A DNA stretch of 22,189 nucleotides from JAOUFP01 sp947085825 (GCA_947085825.1 CAMTXX010000067.1:1-22189), one strand, 5' to 3'. Positions 15,152-22,189 are shown, counted from the first letter of the stretch. A program made the numbers and translations. Notes: generated by a model from the letters alone, not told the origin.

Positions 15152-16369
15152 ATGTTTAAGGTGATTTTCAGCAGACGCATGTTTGTCTCCTTTCTCATGG
15201 GGTTTGCCTGTGGACTGCCGTTGCTTCTCACCTCCACTGTCTTGCAGGCCTGGATGAAAGAAGAGGGTGTTGATCTTACATTGATCGGCTTAATGGCGCT
15301 GGTCGGGCTTCCCTATACCCTGAAATTTCTCTGGGCTCCTTTTCTTGACAGATTTACGCTTTCATTTCTGGGACGCAGGAGGGGATGGCTGCTGGTTGCG
15401 CAGATAGCCCTTATTTTTGCGATAGCCGGGCTTGGGTTTACCGGTCCTGCACGAAATCCTGTGATAATGGTGCTTGCGGCATTGCTTGTAACCTTCTTCA
15501 GCGCTTCGCAGGACATCGTTGTTGATGCATACAGGAGAGAAGATCTTGCTGATGAAGAATTGGGCCTTGGTTCTTCTTTCTATATTAACGGATACCGTGT
15601 AGGGATGCTGCTGGCTTCAGGGGGTGGTCTGATCCTGGCTGATCATCTGCCCTTCTCAATGGTCTATCTGATCATGGCGGCCTGCCTGCTGCCTGCTATT
15701 ATAACCACGCTTTTGACACCCGAACCCCTGGTTTCAGCCGGGACTCCAAAGACTTTGCGAGCGGCTATTATAGAGCCGCTGGTCGAATATTTCAGCAGAG
15801 AGAACGCGATGATGGTCCTCGCTTTTATTCTTTTATACAAGATCGGCGATACTATGGCGAGCGCAATTACAACGCCGTTTTATCTTGATATAGGGTTTTC
15901 AAAAACAGAGGTCGGCGCTGTAGTGAAACTCTTCGGATTCTGGGCGACTATCGCAGGGAGTCTGATAGGCGGCGTGCTGATGCTTCGCCTCGGGATAAAC
16001 CGTTCGCTCTGGATATTCGGTTTTCTCCAGGCAATATCAACAGCGGGCTTTGCCCTGCTTGCCCATATCGGTTATAGTGTTCCGGTCTTGTCAGGGGTCA
16101 TCGCCTTTGAAAACCTGACCGGCGGAATGGGCACCGCAGCTTATGCAGCGTTTATGGGGAGCATCACAAACAAAAAATTTACCGCTACACAGTACGCGCT
16201 TCTGAGCAGCCTTATGGGAGTCCCCAGGGTGCTGGCCTCTGCGCCCACAGGGTTCCTTGCAAAACATATGGGATGGGAGAACTTCTTTATCTCCTGTGTT
16301 TTTATCGCGATTCCAGGGATGCTGCTCTTGTTGAAATTTGCGCCGTGGAATCCCAGGGGTGTGAAATAA
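15152..16369 (+). CDS. ampG: AmpG-type muropeptide permease (MFS)
   Basis: 405-aa major facilitator with about 12 hydrophobic segments. The AmpG family imports GlcNAc-anhydroMurNAc peptides from the periplasm for cell-wall recycling. Recognisable segments are MGFACGLPLLLTSTVLQAWM at the N terminus, GLPYTLKFLWAPFLDR, the RRRGW loop, ASQDIVVDAYRRE and the late FENLTGGMGTAAYAAFM. It is shorter than E. coli AmpG (about 490 aa, 14 TM) but matches the PAT/AmpG-like size seen in many other bacteria. No Shine-Dalgarno is clear at the ATG; translation may depend on the upstream DUF1460 gene. Muropeptide specificity is inferred from family and neighbours. Confidence 0.87.
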   Translation: MFKVIFSRRMFVSFLMGFACGLPLLLTSTVLQAWMKEEGVDLTLIGLMALVGLPYTLKFLWAPFLDRFTLSFLGRRRGWLLVAQIALIFAIAGLGFTGPARNPVIMVLAALLVTFFSASQDIVVDAYRREDLADEELGLGSSFYINGYRVGMLLASGGGLILADHLPFSMVYLIMAACLLPAIITTLLTPEPLVSAGTPKTLRAAIIEPLVEYFSRENAMMVLAFILLYKIGDTMASAITTPFYLDIGFSKTEVGAVVKLFGFWATIAGSLIGGVLMLRLGINRSLWIFGFLQAISTAGFALLAHIGYSVPVLSGVIAFENLTGGMGTAAYAAFMGSITNKKFTATQYALLSSLMGVPRVLASAPTGFLAKHMGWENFFISCVFIAIPGMLLLLKFAPWNPRGVK

Positions 16370-16413
16370 CATACCTGAATATGGATAGCGCATAACCTGA
16401 ACCAGTCGAAAAG

Positions 16414-16443
16414 TTGAATGTATAGCTGTCTATGCCCTAATAT
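16414..16443 (+). promoter_or_regulatory. Candidate promoter of tgt
   Basis: TTGAAT (16414-16419), an 18-bp spacer and TAATAT (16438-16443), six nt before the ATG at 16450. There is no Shine-Dalgarno, so a leaderless mRNA is predicted. Confidence 0.5.
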
Positions 16444-16449
16444 ATCTGA

Positions 16450-17562
16450 ATGCATTTTGATATCCTGTCATCTGACGGCCATGCGAGGCGCGGCATAATC
16501 CATACCGAAAATGGAAAGATAAATACGCCTGTTTTTATGCCGGTCGGCACACTCGGCACAGTAAAGGCCATGTCTTCAGACGAGCTGAAGGAACTAGACG
16601 CCGAAATAATCCTGGGCAATACCTATCATCTCTATCTGAGACCCGGCATGGACGTTATGTCTCATTTTGGCGGACTGCATAAGTTCATGAACTGGGACAG
16701 GCCCATACTCACAGACAGCGGCGGCTTTCAGGTCTTCAGCCTTTCCGCGTTCAGGGATATTAAAGAAAACGGAGTTCATTTCAGATCGCATATCGACGGT
16801 TCGCTTCATTTTATAGGTCCCCTCGAAGCCATGAAGATACAGCGCATTCTCGGTTCTGACATCGCCATGGTGTTTGACGAATGCATACCTTACCCTTCTA
16901 CCCGCGAATATGCCTCAAAGTCGGTTGAACTTACGACTTCATGGGCAAGAAAATGCAAGGAGAATCAAAATCCCGGCCAGGCGCTTTTCGGCATTGTGCA
17001 GGGCGGCATGTTCAAGGACTTAAGAAAAAGAAGCACAGAGGATATTCTGGATATCGGTTTTGACGGCTACGCAGTTGGAGGAGTCAGCGTCGGAGAACCA
17101 AAAGAAGAAATGCATGAAATCATTTATTTTAACGGCCCCCTTCTGCCGGCGGATAAACCGAGATACCTCATGGGCATAGGCGACTTCGGCGATATGCTCA
17201 AAGCTGTTGATGCCGGGTTTGATATGTTCGACTGCATAATGCCGACACGGAATGCGCGGCACGGAACCCTGTTTACCAGTGAAGGGAAAACGAGCATCAA
17301 AAAAAAGGATTTTAAATATGACAGCAGCCCGCTTGACCCTGACTGCACCTGCTATACCTGCAGGAATTATTCGAGAGGATATTTAAGACACCTTTTTGTT
17401 TTAAAGGAAATCCTTGCCATGCGGTTAAATACCCTGCATAATCTGCATTTTTATCAGACTTTTTTCAAAAATATGAGGGCCTCCATCGAAGCCGGGGAAT
17501 TTCAGAAATTCAAGGCGCATTGGGAAGCTGTTTTTAAAAACTGCGAAGCGGCTTCTGTTTGA
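16450..17562 (+). CDS. tgt: tRNA-guanine transglycosylase (queuine tRNA-ribosyltransferase)
   Basis: 370-aa TIM-barrel enzyme that swaps guanine 34 for preQ1 in tRNAs with GUN anticodons (Tyr, His, Asn, Asp), a step of queuosine synthesis. Active-site D89 lies in LTDSGGFQVFSL and nucleophile D261 in MFDCIMPTRNARHG; substrate loop FGIVQGG and GGVSVGE are present. The zinc site is C299, C301, C304 and H330. Length is normal for bacterial Tgt. The start at 16450 (MHFDILSSDGHARRG) fits the family; the nearby promoter places transcription start almost at the ATG. No other queuosine gene lies in the window. Confidence 0.97.
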   Translation: MHFDILSSDGHARRGIIHTENGKINTPVFMPVGTLGTVKAMSSDELKELDAEIILGNTYHLYLRPGMDVMSHFGGLHKFMNWDRPILTDSGGFQVFSLSAFRDIKENGVHFRSHIDGSLHFIGPLEAMKIQRILGSDIAMVFDECIPYPSTREYASKSVELTTSWARKCKENQNPGQALFGIVQGGMFKDLRKRSTEDILDIGFDGYAVGGVSVGEPKEEMHEIIYFNGPLLPADKPRYLMGIGDFGDMLKAVDAGFDMFDCIMPTRNARHGTLFTSEGKTSIKKKDFKYDSSPLDPDCTCYTCRNYSRGYLRHLFVLKEILAMRLNTLHNLHFYQTFFKNMRASIEAGEFQKFKAHWEAVFKNCEAASV

Positions 17563-17738
17563 AATTGTTAAATCTAAAAAAAGCATTTAGCCCATCTTCC
17601 GCAGTTATCTTTTAATATTCATCAAAAAGATATGTAAGCGCTTTGGAAATCTGCGCTGATGGGGACGGTGGTATTGCCAGATTCTGAAAAGCAGATGTAG
17701 TGAAGAAAAGCCCCTTGCGGATGACGCGCAAATAGTTC

Positions 17739-18005
17739 ATGCTTTTTGACATGTACCTGCGGCGTTATGGCAAGAAAGTTGATGGAGAGGAATACGGCTA
17801 TTGGACGCCGGCAGAATCCGTCCGAACCGCCAGAGGACCCCGGCAGAGGGTTGTAGCAACCACAGGCAAGTTGCCGGATTTTGATAAAGAGGAGCGGTTT
17901 GGCCGGGAAGAGATTGGACGGATATTGACCGGCAAGCCTCAACCACAAGACAGCCTGGTTTATTTCTTTTCATGGCTAAAACCATTGATTACGTGTAAAA
18001 TATAA
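17739..18005 (+). pseudogene. Remnant of an IS4/IS1634-type transposase, N-terminal part
   Basis: 88 codons whose start, MYLRRYGKKVDGEEYGYW, then ESVRTARGPRQRVV and TTGKLPDFDKEE, matches the usual N terminus of IS1634-like transposases (M-x-L-R-x2-R-K-K-D-G-K...YW). A complete enzyme has about 450-600 residues with a DDE core, and nothing of that core follows. The next gene, the DEAD-box helicase, begins 97 bp downstream, so most of the element has been deleted. ATG 17739 or 17751 could be the original start. The flank 17563-17738 has no gene and may include the IS left end. Confidence 0.65.
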
Positions 18006-18102
18006 CATTGAAAAGTGCGGATTGCCGTATCCTCAGGGCCTTCTTTCAGAAAGTCCCGGGGATTTCCTCTAACGCAAAAGAATTAAGGAAGGTCAATAGA
18101 TT

Positions 18103-19677
18103 ATGAAATTTGAAGATTTCTCACTCAGCAAAGAGACGCTTAAATCAATATCAGTAATGGGATATGAAGAACCAACGCCCATCCAGGTCTCCGCAATACC
18201 CATGGTCATGGGAGGCGCGGACCTCGTCGGACAGGCCCAGACAGGAACAGGGAAAACAGCGGCATTTGGCATTCCTATTGTTGAATTACACAGTAAGGGC
18301 AAAAAGCCCTTTGCGATAATTCTTGAACCAACGCGTGAGCTTGCAGTTCAGGTAGCGCAGGAGATGATCAAGATAGGGGCCAAAAAAAATGTCGTTGTGC
18401 TTCCGGTCTACGGTGGCATGTCCATAGAGACGCAGATAAGGGCGCTAAAAAAAGGAGTGGATGTTGTTGTCGGGACCCCCGGACGCGTCATTGACCATAT
18501 AAAAAGAAAGACCCTATTACTTTCTGATATTAAGATAGTTGTCCTTGATGAGGCTGATGAGATGCTCGACATGGGGTTTATTGATGACATCGAGTCCATA
18601 CTTAAGACAACTCCGCCTGAGCGGCAGACGCTCCTGTTTTCAGCAACTATGCCCCAGCCCATAATGAACATCGCAAAAAGATACATGAGAAACCCGGAAA
18701 AAATCCGGATTAATACCAAGGACTTCATAGTAACAGAAATCAAACAGGTTTTCTATGAGGTGCGGGACGCGGACAAGATAAACGCGCTTTCAAGACTCAT
18801 TGACGTAGAGGACCCGAAGCTGGCGATTGTCTTCTGTCATACCAAGAGGGACGTAGATGACGTTGCAATGAAGCTGGAACAGATGGGGTATAATGCAAGC
18901 GCGCTTCACGGAGATTACACTCAGGCCAGGCGGGATGAGGTCATGGGAAAATTCAAAAAAGGAATGATTGATATACTTGTGGCAACAGATGTGGCGGCAA
19001 GGGGACTCGACATAAAAAATGTCACCCATGTAATCAACTACAGCATTCCGCAAAATCCTGACAGCTACATACACAGGATAGGCAGAACAGGAAGGGCGGG
19101 GAAATCCGGGATCGCGATAACCCTGGTAACCCCGAGGGAATATAACCATCTCCGGCTGATCGAAAGAACGGCCAAGACAACAATAGACCGGAAAAAACTG
19201 CCCTCTCCACAGGAAGTCCTCAAGGCAAAAGAAAAAAATATCACTAAAGATATCTCTGAAATAATCTCTGCAAACAAGCATGCTGCATACAGCGCCTTCA
19301 TCAAGGATTTATCAGAACAGTTCAGTTTTGCCGACATTGCGGCAGCAGCCTTTCATATGGCCTATGGCGAGCCTAGAGAACAGCCTATAGCGGAGATACG
19401 GGAGAGGGAAAAGACCAGTGGCGGCGTAGTCCGCCTGTTCATGACGATCGGCAGAAAAGACAAGGTGAAAGTGCCTGACATAATAAAATCCATCGCAGCA
19501 GAGGCCAACATTCCTCAAAGCAAGATCGGCAAGATAGATGTTTTCGATAAATTCACCTTTGTTGAAGTGCCTGCAGAACTTGCCGACCGCGTAATCCGTT
19601 CAGTGGATGATGTAATCATGATGGGCAGAAGGGTCAAGATACAGCAGGCGCAGGCAAAAGGCCAAAAGAGGCATTAG
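18103..19677 (+). CDS. deaD: DEAD-box RNA helicase (DeaD/CsdA-like)
   Basis: 524-aa ATP-dependent RNA helicase that remodels structured RNA in ribosome assembly, decay or cold adaptation. Motifs in order: Q motif (GYEEPTPIQ, to residue 28), Walker A AQTGTGKT (45-52), PTREL, TPGR, DEAD (149-152), SAT (180-182), IVFCHTK, ATDVAARGLDI and HRIGRTGRAG. A C-terminal DbpA-type RNA-binding domain occupies about 442-515 (VRLFMTIGRKDK to VKIQQAQ), as in DbpA, CsdA and YxiN. AAGGAAGG lies upstream of the ATG. The 5' region contains the IS remnant, so its promoter may have been altered; none is clear. Confidence 0.95.
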   Translation: MKFEDFSLSKETLKSISVMGYEEPTPIQVSAIPMVMGGADLVGQAQTGTGKTAAFGIPIVELHSKGKKPFAIILEPTRELAVQVAQEMIKIGAKKNVVVLPVYGGMSIETQIRALKKGVDVVVGTPGRVIDHIKRKTLLLSDIKIVVLDEADEMLDMGFIDDIESILKTTPPERQTLLFSATMPQPIMNIAKRYMRNPEKIRINTKDFIVTEIKQVFYEVRDADKINALSRLIDVEDPKLAIVFCHTKRDVDDVAMKLEQMGYNASALHGDYTQARRDEVMGKFKKGMIDILVATDVAARGLDIKNVTHVINYSIPQNPDSYIHRIGRTGRAGKSGIAITLVTPREYNHLRLIERTAKTTIDRKKLPSPQEVLKAKEKNITKDISEIISANKHAAYSAFIKDLSEQFSFADIAAAAFHMAYGEPREQPIAEIREREKTSGGVVRLFMTIGRKDKVKVPDIIKSIAAEANIPQSKIGKIDVFDKFTFVEVPAELADRVIRSVDDVIMMGRRVKIQQAQAKGQKRH

Positions 19678-19736
19678 GCTCAATTCAGGTCCTTACAACA
19701 GGAGGCAGGCGGAGTCAATAGTTAACAGGCAGACGT

Positions 19737-20036
19737 TTATGAATTTTCAGAGGATTCTGAATTAATACGTCTCTCCATTAACTTGTAGACTTCTTTTCTA
19801 TGCCGGATGCCGATGATCAGCACATTTTGATCCTTTATTAAATAAACCACCCTGTAATCGCCGACGCGCAGCTTCCAGTATCCCTTCAGTGTTTTTCTGA
19901 GCGGCTCTCCATACTCATGAGGAGCAATGGATAATCGCGCTTCTATCGCAGTCCTGATACGCAATTTTATATCTGCATTTAAAGCCTGAATATCATCAGT
20001 CCTGACGGCTGGATGGTATTTGAGGGTGAAAGACAT
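19737..20036 (-). CDS. Toxin of the RelE/ParE superfamily
   Basis: 99-aa RelE-type toxin; RelE relatives cleave mRNA on the ribosome, ParE relatives poison gyrase. The core motif is LRKTLKGYWKLRVGDYRVVYLI, visible as KGYWKLRVGDYRVVY, followed by NVLIIGIRHRKEVY; the closing His/Arg/Tyr set favours an RNase of the RelE branch. Its ATG follows the antitoxin TGA directly, with GGAG four nt upstream inside the antitoxin gene. It lies tail to tail with the DEAD-box helicase. The last 12 residues (RRINSESSENS) are a polar tail. Confidence 0.9.
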   Translation of the reverse strand: MSFTLKYHPAVRTDDIQALNADIKLRIRTAIEARLSIAPHEYGEPLRKTLKGYWKLRVGDYRVVYLIKDQNVLIIGIRHRKEVYKLMERRINSESSENS

Positions 20037-20264
20037 TCAGCTCCACACTTCATCGTGGGATAACGCCTTTTTCCTGTCAAATGACTTCATGCGATCATCG
20101 GCAAAGACTGCAAGGGCTGTGTCTTCTTTCAGTTCCAATGCCTCCCTGATCAAATCCCGCACCACCATCGCCATAGATATGCCGCTGTCTTCCGCCATAT
20201 CATGAATAGCAGCATAGAGCGGACGTTCAACAACTATATTTATTCTCGGATTCTTTGCCGGCAT
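20037..20264 (-). CDS. Antitoxin, ribbon-helix-helix type
   Basis: 75-aa antitoxin. The N-terminal ribbon strand NPRINIVVERPLY is followed by two helices (AAIHDMAEDSG, SMAMVVRDLIREALEL), the MetJ/Arc fold, and an acidic C terminus for toxin contact. GAGGAGG lies seven nt before the ATG at 20264; the open frame further upstream has no support. It immediately precedes the RelE-type toxin gene, in the usual antitoxin-first order. Confidence 0.87.
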   Translation of the reverse strand: MPAKNPRINIVVERPLYAAIHDMAEDSGISMAMVVRDLIREALELKEDTALAVFADDRMKSFDRKKALSHDEVWS

Positions 20265-20292
20265 AATTTTATCCTCCTCTTTATTTTGATAT

Positions 20293-20321
20293 AATGTAAC
20301 ACAAGTGGAGCACTTTATCAA
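20293..20321 (-). promoter_or_regulatory. Promoter of the RHH/RelE operon
   Basis: On the minus strand TTGATA (20316-20321), a 17-bp spacer and TACATT (20293-20298), about 28 nt before the antitoxin start. Confidence 0.55.
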
Positions 20322-20351
20322 ACAAAAATTAAGTGCATTATTATCCCTCAT

Positions 20352-20571
20352 GTTGCTGATCCCATGTTTTTTCGTAAAAATCTGCTATTTCAGAAGGACG
20401 ATTGATAATAAGTCCAAGCAATTCAGAAAGAGGCTTGTTCAAAACGACTGGTTGAAATCATTGTCCTCTGTCATCCCTCAAGTTGGTTAAATTGGCAACG
20501 TTCCGCAAAGCATCCCAAATTTCGTAGGATTGTTCCAGCTCCCAATTTACCTTGGCGCTACGAGCGATTTG
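20352..20571 (-). other. Intergenic stretch with short open minus-strand fragments
   Basis: No complete gene. On the minus strand two open stretches share one frame, separated by a TGA: the first includes KVNWELEQSYEIWDALRNV, the second LLGLIINRPSEIADFYEKTW, ending near 20351. They look protein-like and may be a decayed gene, but no family is recognised. Confidence 0.3.
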
Positions 20572-20829
20572 TTAGGTAGTTCTCTGCGGAGTTGCTTTGC
20601 CAACTACTCGCCATTGAGACTCAATGGTGTCGGCTGATAAATCAGCACCACAATCCCATTCGACAAAATATCCGCCATTGAAAACCTTCAGAAATTCGGT
20701 GTGATCTTGAAGGGCTTCAAACGCCTCATACTTCAAATAGGGACTGACATCAAAATTGCCAATGCGCCCATCGTCTGCAACGATGGACAACACCCAATTG
20801 GGTTGTGGGGAGATTTCTGCTATTCTCAT
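20572..20829 (-). CDS. DUF2442 family protein
   Basis: 85-aa protein with the DUF2442 pattern: two N-terminal strands (LSIVADDGRIGNFDVSPYL), F-x-A-L-x-D near the middle, and YFVEWDCGADLSADTI at the end. Members are small proteins of unproven function, usually paired with a DUF4160 gene in toxin-antitoxin-like modules. Here the DUF4160 partner lies directly upstream with an ATGA overlap but is interrupted by two stops. Its start depends on that overlap and may rely on translational coupling. The stop codon lies within GTTAGGT (plus strand, 20571-20577). Confidence 0.85.
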   Translation of the reverse strand: MRIAEISPQPNWVLSIVADDGRIGNFDVSPYLKYEAFEALQDHTEFLKVFNGGYFVEWDCGADLSADTIESQWRVVGKATPQRTT

Positions 20830-21098
20830 TGGTCAAGTCCTTTGATCGGAAAAGGTTGCTTGCCGTTTGCAGCCAGCTTCCAGTCGGCAAGCAAATCTTC
20901 GAGATGAATTTCTATTCACGCGACGACCAGCTTATGTTTGTTCTGTGGCAGTTCACCAGCCAGAAGCGTACCGTCAAGAATTGACTACACTGCAACTTTC
21001 CCTTGGTAATCAGCATGTATATGTGGCACGTGATGTTTTTCGGTATCTCGAAAGAACATCCTGATAAGAATCCCATAAAACATCGAAATTGTAGGCAT
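20826..21098 (-). pseudogene. DUF4160 family gene with two in-frame stop codons
   Basis: A 91-codon frame from ATG 21098 (AAGGAG nine nt upstream) to TGA 20826, with no insertion or deletion. Translation starts MPTISMFYGILIRMFF and includes HHVPHIHADYQGKVAV, then TAG (codon 38, 20985-20987), then LDGTLLAGELPQNKHKLVVA, then TGA (codon 61, 20916-20918), then IEIHLEDLLADWKLA and a normal C terminus. By family pattern (HVHA-x-Y...AVxxIxDG.LP...LVxAWIEIH..ELxADW) the first stop replaces a residue such as Tyr and the second replaces Trp (TGG to TGA). The ATGA overlap with DUF2442 and a promoter at 21237-21266 are intact. Probably a recent pseudogene. Confidence 0.8.
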
Positions 21099-21405
21099 CA
21101 CGTCTTCTCCTTCTTAGCTTTAGCCTGCTGCGGCTAACAAGAACTCGTCTTTCCGAATATAATCTATGAGAATAAACAGTTTTCGTTTTCACGTGTCCCC
21201 CGGTCGCGGCGAACCTTGCCCGTAGCACATGATAAAAGTTTATTTCGTTTAGGACTATAATGTCAAGAGTCAACAGACTGACAAGACCTGCCACGTTCAA
21301 CAATGCTCTATTTCTCAACAATAATGACATTCGGGACACAACGTCCCCAAAATGCCCTTTAACGGCTGTAGCCGGAATTACTCTCGTGCATTGCTCGGCT
21401 GGAAA
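21099..21405 (-). other. Leader and spacer between HigA and the DUF4160 gene
   Basis: No convincing gene in 307 bp. It holds the minus-strand promoter at 21237-21266, a leader of about 130 nt with a small hairpin (TTAGCC/GGCTAA near 21115-21137), and the AAGGAG ribosome binding site for the DUF4160 frame. Confidence 0.5.
21237..21266 (-). promoter_or_regulatory. Promoter of the DUF4160-DUF2442 pair
   Basis: On the minus strand, consensus TTGACA (21261-21266), an 18-bp spacer and TAAACT (21237-21242). Confidence 0.5.
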
Positions 21406-21702
21406 TTAGGCATGCGCGAGGGCATGTATACCAGCAAGGCGTTTACCGATGCTTGCCTTTGCAATTTTCAGGTCATAAGACGCCTGAAGATTGAGCCAGT
21501 ATTGCGGTGACTGGTTGAACGCACGACCGAACAGCAATGCCAGTTCCGCTGTTACCGGACGATCTCCCTTGATAACATGCGAAATCCGCATGGGCGATAC
21601 TCCGATTGTGCGGGCGAACTCAGCTTGAGATATACTCATTTCTCCCAAGATTTCTGTCAGGAATTCTCCTGGATGAATTGCAGGCAAACCATTCTTAACC
21701 AT
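21406..21702 (-). CDS. higA: Antitoxin HigA (Xre-type HTH)
   Basis: 98-aa antitoxin of the HigA family. The signature IHPGEFLTEIL opens the protein; the helix-turn-helix is SISQAEFARTIGVSPMRISHVI (about residues 23-44), and ELALLFGRAFNQSPQYWLNLQ, then YDLKIAK close the domain. AAAGGAGA eight nt before the ATG at 21702 fixes the start. It follows the toxin gene by 13 bp, in the reversed toxin-first order characteristic of higBA. It probably represses the upstream promoter at 22004-22032. Confidence 0.93.
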   Translation of the reverse strand: MVKNGLPAIHPGEFLTEILGEMSISQAEFARTIGVSPMRISHVIKGDRPVTAELALLFGRAFNQSPQYWLNLQASYDLKIAKASIGKRLAGIHALAHA

Positions 21703-21715
21703 GTTTGTATCTCCT

Positions 21716-21997
21716 TTAGTGATAGTCAACGATTTCAACATCATAAGCCTCTCCATTTTCAAAACGGAAACAGACTCGCCATTGGTCGTTGATGCGGATG
21801 CTCCATTGACCGGCGCGATCATGCGCCAGCGCCTCCAGTCTGTTGAAAGGCGGAAAACGTAAATCTTCGAAGCATGTGGCCCCATCCAACTGTGTCAAGC
21901 GCATCGCTGCACGCTTCAGTATGTCCTGCGGCAGGCGGCGAGATTTTCCGGTGGCAAAGAAGCGTTCTGTTTCAGCAGAGGCAAATGTCTGAATCAT
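21716..21997 (-). CDS. higB: Toxin HigB (RelE superfamily mRNA interferase)
   Basis: 93-aa ribosome-dependent mRNA endonuclease toxin. The family signature F-x-x-L-R-x-P-P-x-N-R-L-E-A-L is seen as RFPPFNRLEAL, followed by AGQWSIRINDQWRVCFRF and the C-terminal DVEIVDYH. The ATG at 21997 gives a normal length; the frame upstream of it runs through promoter sequence. No Shine-Dalgarno is present, and a consensus promoter ends six nt before the ATG, so its mRNA is probably leaderless. Confidence 0.93.
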   Translation of the reverse strand: MIQTFASAETERFFATGKSRRLPQDILKRAAMRLTQLDGATCFEDLRFPPFNRLEALAHDRAGQWSIRINDQWRVCFRFENGEAYDVEIVDYH

Positions 21998-22003
21998 GAG
22001 CGG

Positions 22004-22032
22004 ATTATAAATAAATTGTTTATTAATGTCAA
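22004..22032 (-). promoter_or_regulatory. Consensus higBA promoter with internal palindrome
   Basis: On the minus strand TTGACA (22027-22032), exactly 17 bp, then TATAAT (22004-22009): a perfect sigma-70 promoter. The spacer holds the inverted repeat AATAAA-TTG-TTTATT (22010-22024, plus strand), a likely HigA operator. Confidence 0.85.
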
Positions 22033-22048
22033 GTGGCTGAGTTTCGAG

Positions 22049-22105
22049 TGTCAGAGCAAAATGAAAATGTCCGGTTTTCGGCAAAATGAAAATGTCTGGT
22101 TTTCA
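22049..22105. mobile_element. Tandem repeat resembling a transposon end (partial)
   Basis: TGTCAGA at 22049 is followed by two adjacent 25-bp units (22056-22080, 22081-22105; 23 of 25 identical) starting GCAAAATGAAAATGT and ending GGTTTTC. A TGTC tip with tandem internal repeats recalls IS21-type ends, from memory only. No transposase frame is seen in the remaining 84 bases. Confidence 0.4.
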
Positions 22106-22189
22106 TATTTTACATGATTTGCTTAAAAAAGCATCTTTCTCATAAAAAGTGGATTCGTAGAATCGCCATATTTGAGCTTTTTTAAACCA

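Noticed and set aside
18790..19518. Minus-strand open frames within the helicase gene
   Set aside because: They are antisense shadows of a fully motif-supported DEAD-box gene, with cysteine- and phenylalanine-rich non-protein-like composition.
20826..21098. Programmed stop readthrough or genetic recoding in the DUF4160 frame
   Set aside because: TGA and TAG both end ordinary genes in this window (archease, tgt, mqnA, the lipoprotein and helicase genes), and no SECIS-like or pyrrolysine signal is seen. Pseudogene is simpler.
21010..21339. Minus-strand open frame rich in Arg and Leu
   Set aside because: It overlaps the DUF4160 frame and its promoter in another frame, has no ribosome binding site and looks like no protein family.
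21347..21411. attC site after higA
   Set aside because: GCCTAAT and GTTAAAG resemble the outer boxes and AGCCG/CGGCT could pair, but both boxes break the consensus.

Overview
The window reads as a chromosomal segment of a Gram-negative, anaerobe-like bacterium. The best guess is Nitrospirota (Thermodesulfovibrionia-like) or a nearby lineage. The grounds are a futalosine-pathway menaquinone gene (mqnA), an OM-type lipoprotein, a short FtsY, archease plus RtcB, a type of TyrRS with HLGH/KMSKS motifs, and many dispersed palindromic repeats. This placement is inference; there is no rRNA or other marker to prove it.

Layout. (1) 135-2403, minus: a family 2 glycosyltransferase and a two-domain GH3 beta-N-acetylhexosaminidase (NagZ-like). 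The second carries in-frame copies of a dispersed repeat, and a 157-bp MITE-like element separates it from ftsY. (2) 2681-5696, plus: ftsY, then a repeat remnant, then archease and rtcB (RNA ligation). (3) 5718-6449: a Phd/VapC-type toxin-antitoxin operon with a near-consensus promoter and a perfect 23-bp palindromic operator. (4) 6493-7293: mqnA. (5) 7450-11543: a small secreted protein, a helical lipoprotein with a strong terminator, and an NtrB/NtrC-type two-component pair. (6) 11852-11938: tRNA-Leu(CAG). (7) 12110-13934, minus: tyrS and a zinc-ribbon protein. (8) 13995-14125: a second MITE-like nested palindrome. (9) 14145-16369, plus: a promoter, a long leader with a C-rich-loop hairpin complementary to the downstream Shine-Dalgarno sequence, a DUF1460 amidase-like protein and an AmpG-type permease. 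(10) 16450-19677, plus: tgt, an IS transposase remnant, and a DEAD-box helicase with a DbpA-type RNA-binding domain. (11) 19737-22032, minus: an accessory tail of three toxin-antitoxin-like modules (RHH/RelE, a broken DUF4160 with DUF2442, HigBA), followed at the window edge by a tandem repeat that looks like an IS end.

Functional threads. NagZ, the DUF1460 amidase-like protein and AmpG fit peptidoglycan recycling although they lie in two places. Archease and RtcB form an RNA-ligation pair. Tgt, TyrRS and tRNA-Leu serve translation (Tgt modifies tRNA-Tyr, among others). The most unusual observations are these: the hairpin loop able to mask the DUF1460 ribosome binding site; a DUF4160 gene intact in frame except for two internal stops; several genes without Shine-Dalgarno sequences whose predicted -10 boxes lie 5-8 nt before the start codon, suggesting leaderless mRNAs; and mobile repeats inserted into or beside nagZ.
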